This document shows, one piece after another, positions 60,508 to 64,000 of a stretch of DNA of 64,000 bases. This stretch comes from Rotaria sp. Silwood1 (taxonomy: Eukaryota > Rotifera > Eurotatoria > Philodinida > Philodinidae): the NCBI GenBank assembly GCA_905250075.1, contig CAJNOP010000302.1, forward strand, positions 116,696 through 180,695, read 5' to 3'. The translations under genes and the position numbers were made by a program. The notes beneath the pieces were generated by a model, which worked only from the letters and a program-made list of their open reading frames with translations, was not told the origin of the DNA and did not search any database. Numbering within the stretch: the first letter of the stretch is position 1; every line of letters starts with the position of its first letter.

Positions 60508-61536
60508 ATTGGAGTTTCTATCTCGTCTGTTGATTAAAAAAAAATGTTATGATACGTTTTTTTTGTAATCTTAATGAAGTAATGCTAGAGTATTCTCACC
60601 AAGATATAGTTATCTCTTTTTCTACGAATGCTCTCGAAAAGTTGACATTTCTTTTTCTGTCAGAAATGTCAAATGCAGCTACTCCTTTCTAAATATGAAG
60701 ATTTTCATTAATTTATTGCAATTCAATCATACATTATACTTCAAATGAATTCTTGCATTTGATCGAAGTCCAAAAGAATCGTAGTCTGACAATAGCTGAC
60801 TGTCATGTTCATGGTACACAGATAATGACACTAAGTAAATTCAGCACTTCTTACCATCATTTCAATTTAGTTACCAATTACACACACTTGCCAAGATATG
60901 GTGTGGCTGAGAAGTCTCTCAGTTGGAGATTCAGAAATTGATTTGAAGATGTCATTATTAATGAAAGATTTGCTAATGACAAGTAATGACATGAAAATTA
61001 ATTGAAACTATTATTAGTCTAGTATAAATAAAGTTTAGATGATATATCGATAACGTCATTGTGACCACAAATTATTCAGCTGCCTGTTTTTATATGCGCT
61101 TCTAGAAGCATCTAATCTTTTTCAAAGTATTAGTTACCTTGCCTCCTGAACCATTGAATTAATCGTTATAGTTCATATGCAATTTCTGTAATTCTGATCC
61201 TTTATTTATCGTTACATGTTTAATTCATGAATAGAGAATAGGAATATTCTCCGTCAGAGGGATAATACGCCATGTTGTTCAGGTTCTTTTTCATTCTATG
61301 GCACTAAATCTTCTCATGGAATTGAAACAGTATGTTAGATACAGTAGCATGTGTTCTTTCTGAATCACGAGCAATGGACCTTGTAATACCACCTGTGCAT
61401 AATAAATCAATATTCAAGACATTAACACGACAATGTATCATCTCACTGCATGCCAGTATTAGAACTTCAATTCGCTGTTTCGTTTTGTTCTGTTTTAGAT
61501 TCATAGGTTTGATATAAATTCTTCTATTTTACATAT
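60508..61536. other. intergenic
   Basis: No gene supported. Overlapping short open frames at 61304-61517 on both strands have no recognisable family features. Confidence 0.45.
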
Positions 61537-62243
61537 CTATTATCCATTTCAAAATAGAATGTGCTCCACTGTTTTTTGAATAACTTGAGAATGCAAGCAG
61601 CTAGAAATCTGCGGTTTTCGCCAATCGAAAGAGAAGATAAGGGCACGTCTTTTTCTCCAATATTGCATAGGACGAAATCCTTTTAAAACTCATTATCTTT
61701 GAGAAACATGCAAAAGAATGCATGAAAGTGACCTGCCATCTAAATGAAATTTTGATTTTGACCTTCGATTTAGATAGAGGAACTTGAGATCTATAGTTCA
61801 AGATACAATGCAAATGGTTCTCTTATTGCATTCTAAAGTTGAGCAAATGGAATCATGTATTTACATGCGCAAACAATAGAGAATTTTGCTGATTTTTTAC
61901 TAAATTTTTGCACTTTTTGTCATAATAGCTGGACATTTCGATGAAAACGTAAAGAAAAGTAGGAAAGTGCATTGTATCTTGAACTATAGATCTCAAGTTC
62001 CTCTATCTAAATCGAAGGTCAAAATCAAACTTTCACTTAGATGGCAGGTCACTTTCATGCATTCCTTTGCATGTTTCTCAAAGATAATGAGTTTTAAAAG
62101 GATTTCGTCCTATGCAATATTGAAGAAAAAGACGTGCCCTCGTCTTCTCTTTCGATTGGCGAAAACCGCAGATTTCTAGCTGCTTGCATTCTCAAGTTAT
62201 TCAAAAAACAGTGAAGCACATTCTATTTTGAAATGGATAATAG
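61537..62243. mobile_element. near-perfect long inverted-repeat element
   Basis: Two arms of 276 bp (61537-61812 and 61968-62243) are nearly identical in inverted orientation around a 155 bp loop. The ends read CTATTATCCATTT on the left and the inverse on the right. Each arm contains the same open frame of about 70 codons (beginning MHCILNYRSQVPLSKS) facing outward, with only a few substitutions between the copies. I do not recognise the peptide; it may be chance. The outer edges are palindromic, so the target duplication is ambiguous. No transposase is present. Confidence 0.85.
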
Positions 62244-63952
62244 CTATTACATTCGAAAAAAAAGGTTTTGAACATAAGGTTTCGTATCGAACCTTGAGAA
62301 TGAGCACACAAAGAAGGTTTCAAGAAGTAAACAATTCTATGATAGAAAAAGAATAGTTTAGTTTTATGTGATAAATAAAGTTCATCTTACTTTTGATTGT
62401 GGAATTTGATCGATTCTATAATAGTAAAAATTAATTTATTTTGATTTGGATAATTGGTTCTTTTGATTCTCGTTATGGAACGCTTTTATCATAAGAAGGT
62501 AAATCCTTTGCTTCTATATTAGTGATGACAGTCATCTCATCTCCGATTTTCACGTTGAGACGCTTGTATAATGAAAAAAATAACTTCTTTGTATCGACGA
62601 ATAAAAATCATTATAACTTAGAGTCGCATGATAAAATGGGTCTTCCAGACAATATGAAATAGTTTGTTTTTATTTGATTGGGTGTGCGGATGTGGGCGGG
62701 TGTAGGTTTTGTTGTGTGGCAGTATAGACATGCCAGTTTCTTGGATATGGACCTCACATAACTAACCCATTCTACATCCATTCACAAACAGCTGTTATTA
62801 TCTACTTTTCATTCCAGTGTTGCCCATCACCATCTGCTCTAGGATCACGAATGCGAAGCTAAGGAATATAATATTATCGTAGATTTCAGTTATCTGGAAG
62901 TTTTTGATCAAAGTTTACATCTTTCAAGACACTATTGTTTTACGGATTAAGAATCATTGAAGGAAACCGGTTTTTATTCCATAGAAATTTTTGTTCTTTG
63001 AAATCTGCATAATATTTAATAATTACCGGCATTTAACAGATCATGTCTTCTATTCGCTTTTTAACAAAAAACTCAATATTATGGAAAGTTTAAGAGAAAA
63101 AGTTCGTGTACCACAACAAAACTTTCCGTCAGCAAATATGAATCACTAGAAGCATAAAATCTTGAATAACATAGACTGTTAAGGAAAAAATTTACTTAAC
63201 TCAAATCTAGGATAGAATTACATTACTAAGTTTTCTATTCATGACCTCATAGCCAACGATAATGGGAACAGTGAAATGAAATTTAGATATTAAGAGTTGG
63301 CTGTGGATGGTAGTATTTTTCTACTAAAAGATTATATTCCTATTCTCATCGTACTACAGAATATGATATAGTAATCAACGTCAACACATGTAACAGCAAA
63401 CTATCTACAGAAAACAAACATTCTTTGGGTCACTAATCAGCGTACTTGTCGTTTTGAATGGAAGTACTAAAATATGATACCTCGATTACTAAAAACAAAT
63501 TAACTTAGTTCGCAAACTTAACGTGTTGCCATACAAATAATGGGAAGTACTTTTTACTAATTTTACATGTATTTAAAAGTACTTATGTACCGACGCTTCT
63601 AACTAATTAACTGTCCTAATTAAGCCGTAATACGCGAGATCTATTTTTTTTACTTTCTTTAACTCAAACAGAGAGATACAACAGCGTTCTCAATTGTCAT
63701 GAACATTTTTTTTTATTTGAAAATTTCTAAGATATTGATTTGATTTTTTTAATATTTTCATCTCATGTGACAAAAAAAGTAGGCAAAAACCAACTTTTTA
63801 ATACTTTCAAAAGTTTGTTCAACCAGGAGAAAATACTTATACGATAAGTGAACCTTTTCAAGTACTGTTGAAAGTAGAAAAACTCTGCTAAAGTACTATA
63901 AAAAATGAAAAATAATCAAAAAATTTAATTTATTTTACTTTACTGATATTAA
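62244..63952. other. intergenic
   Basis: No gene supported. A G-rich TGTGGG-like patch lies at about 62679-62719 (GGGTGTGCGGATGTGGGCGG). Confidence 0.5.
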
Positions 63953-64000
63953 AGGGTGTGGGTGTGGGTGGGGTGTGGGTGTAGGTGTGTAGATATGTGT
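63953..64000. repeat. TGTGGG-like tract at window edge
   Basis: The last 48 bases include GGGTGTGGGTGTGGGTGGGG and further GTGTGGGTGT words, the closest approach in the window to tandem TGTGGG. The G-rich strand runs towards the right edge, the orientation of a right-hand telomere. The tract continues beyond the window. Confidence 0.6.

Noticed and set aside
1..64000. tRNA, rRNA or spliced-leader RNA genes
   Set aside because: I found no sequence with convincing A and B boxes, cloverleaf pairing or an SL donor with an Sm-like site.

Overview
The window looks like nuclear DNA of a metazoan, most likely a bdelloid rotifer. It is very AT-rich, and its genes are split by many tiny GT-AG introns (about 50-70 bp) with occasional introns of 0.9-2 kb. 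Orthologous families are clearly animal: a Gsx-type homeobox, PPEF, TDP2, NOL10 and CD39-like ENTPD. Divergent rhodopsin-like receptors and degenerate TGTGGG-type tracts, which match the telomeric repeat known from bdelloids, point the same way. The rotifer assignment is inference; the exon structures and families are read from the sequence.

Layout. A foldback-like element of short tandem subrepeats lies at 1.47-2.44 kb. A NOL10 orthologue is on the minus strand at 5.3-11.1 kb. Three tandem minus-strand PWWP-domain paralogues fill 11.7-23.6 kb. A CD39-like ecto-NTPDase (plus, 26.5-28.3 kb) converges on a small RasGEF-only gene (minus, 28.4-30.2 kb). From 30 to 37 kb no gene is evident; that stretch holds a three-copy, roughly 0.7 kb degenerate tandem repeat and a 10-N assembly gap. 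A compact Gsx-type homeobox gene (minus, 37.2-37.6 kb), TDP2 (plus, 39.5-42.4 kb) and PPEF (plus, 46.2-51.8 kb) follow. The right end is poorer in ordinary genes. It has an intronless GNAT acetyltransferase, two divergent 7TM receptors, a decayed RNF213/mysterin-like AAA+ fragment, a long inverted-repeat element and several TGTGGG-like tracts, including one that runs off the window's right edge. This suggests a subtelomeric-like or formerly telomeric character.

Accessory structure. Non-autonomous DNA elements are frequent and mostly sit in the rare long introns. They include a 223 bp hAT-like MITE with an exact 8-bp target duplication, two elements of about 690 bp bounded by TTAA, several long palindromic elements, and a roughly 100 bp TA-flanked MITE. 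None carries a recognisable transposase. Several genes have a polypyrimidine-AG acceptor 0-17 nt upstream of the ATG, as expected for spliced-leader trans-splicing or a very short 5' UTR exon.

The genes do not form one pathway. The nearest thing to a module is the PWWP array, three diverged copies of one chromatin-reader-like gene with a shared C-terminal domain I cannot name.
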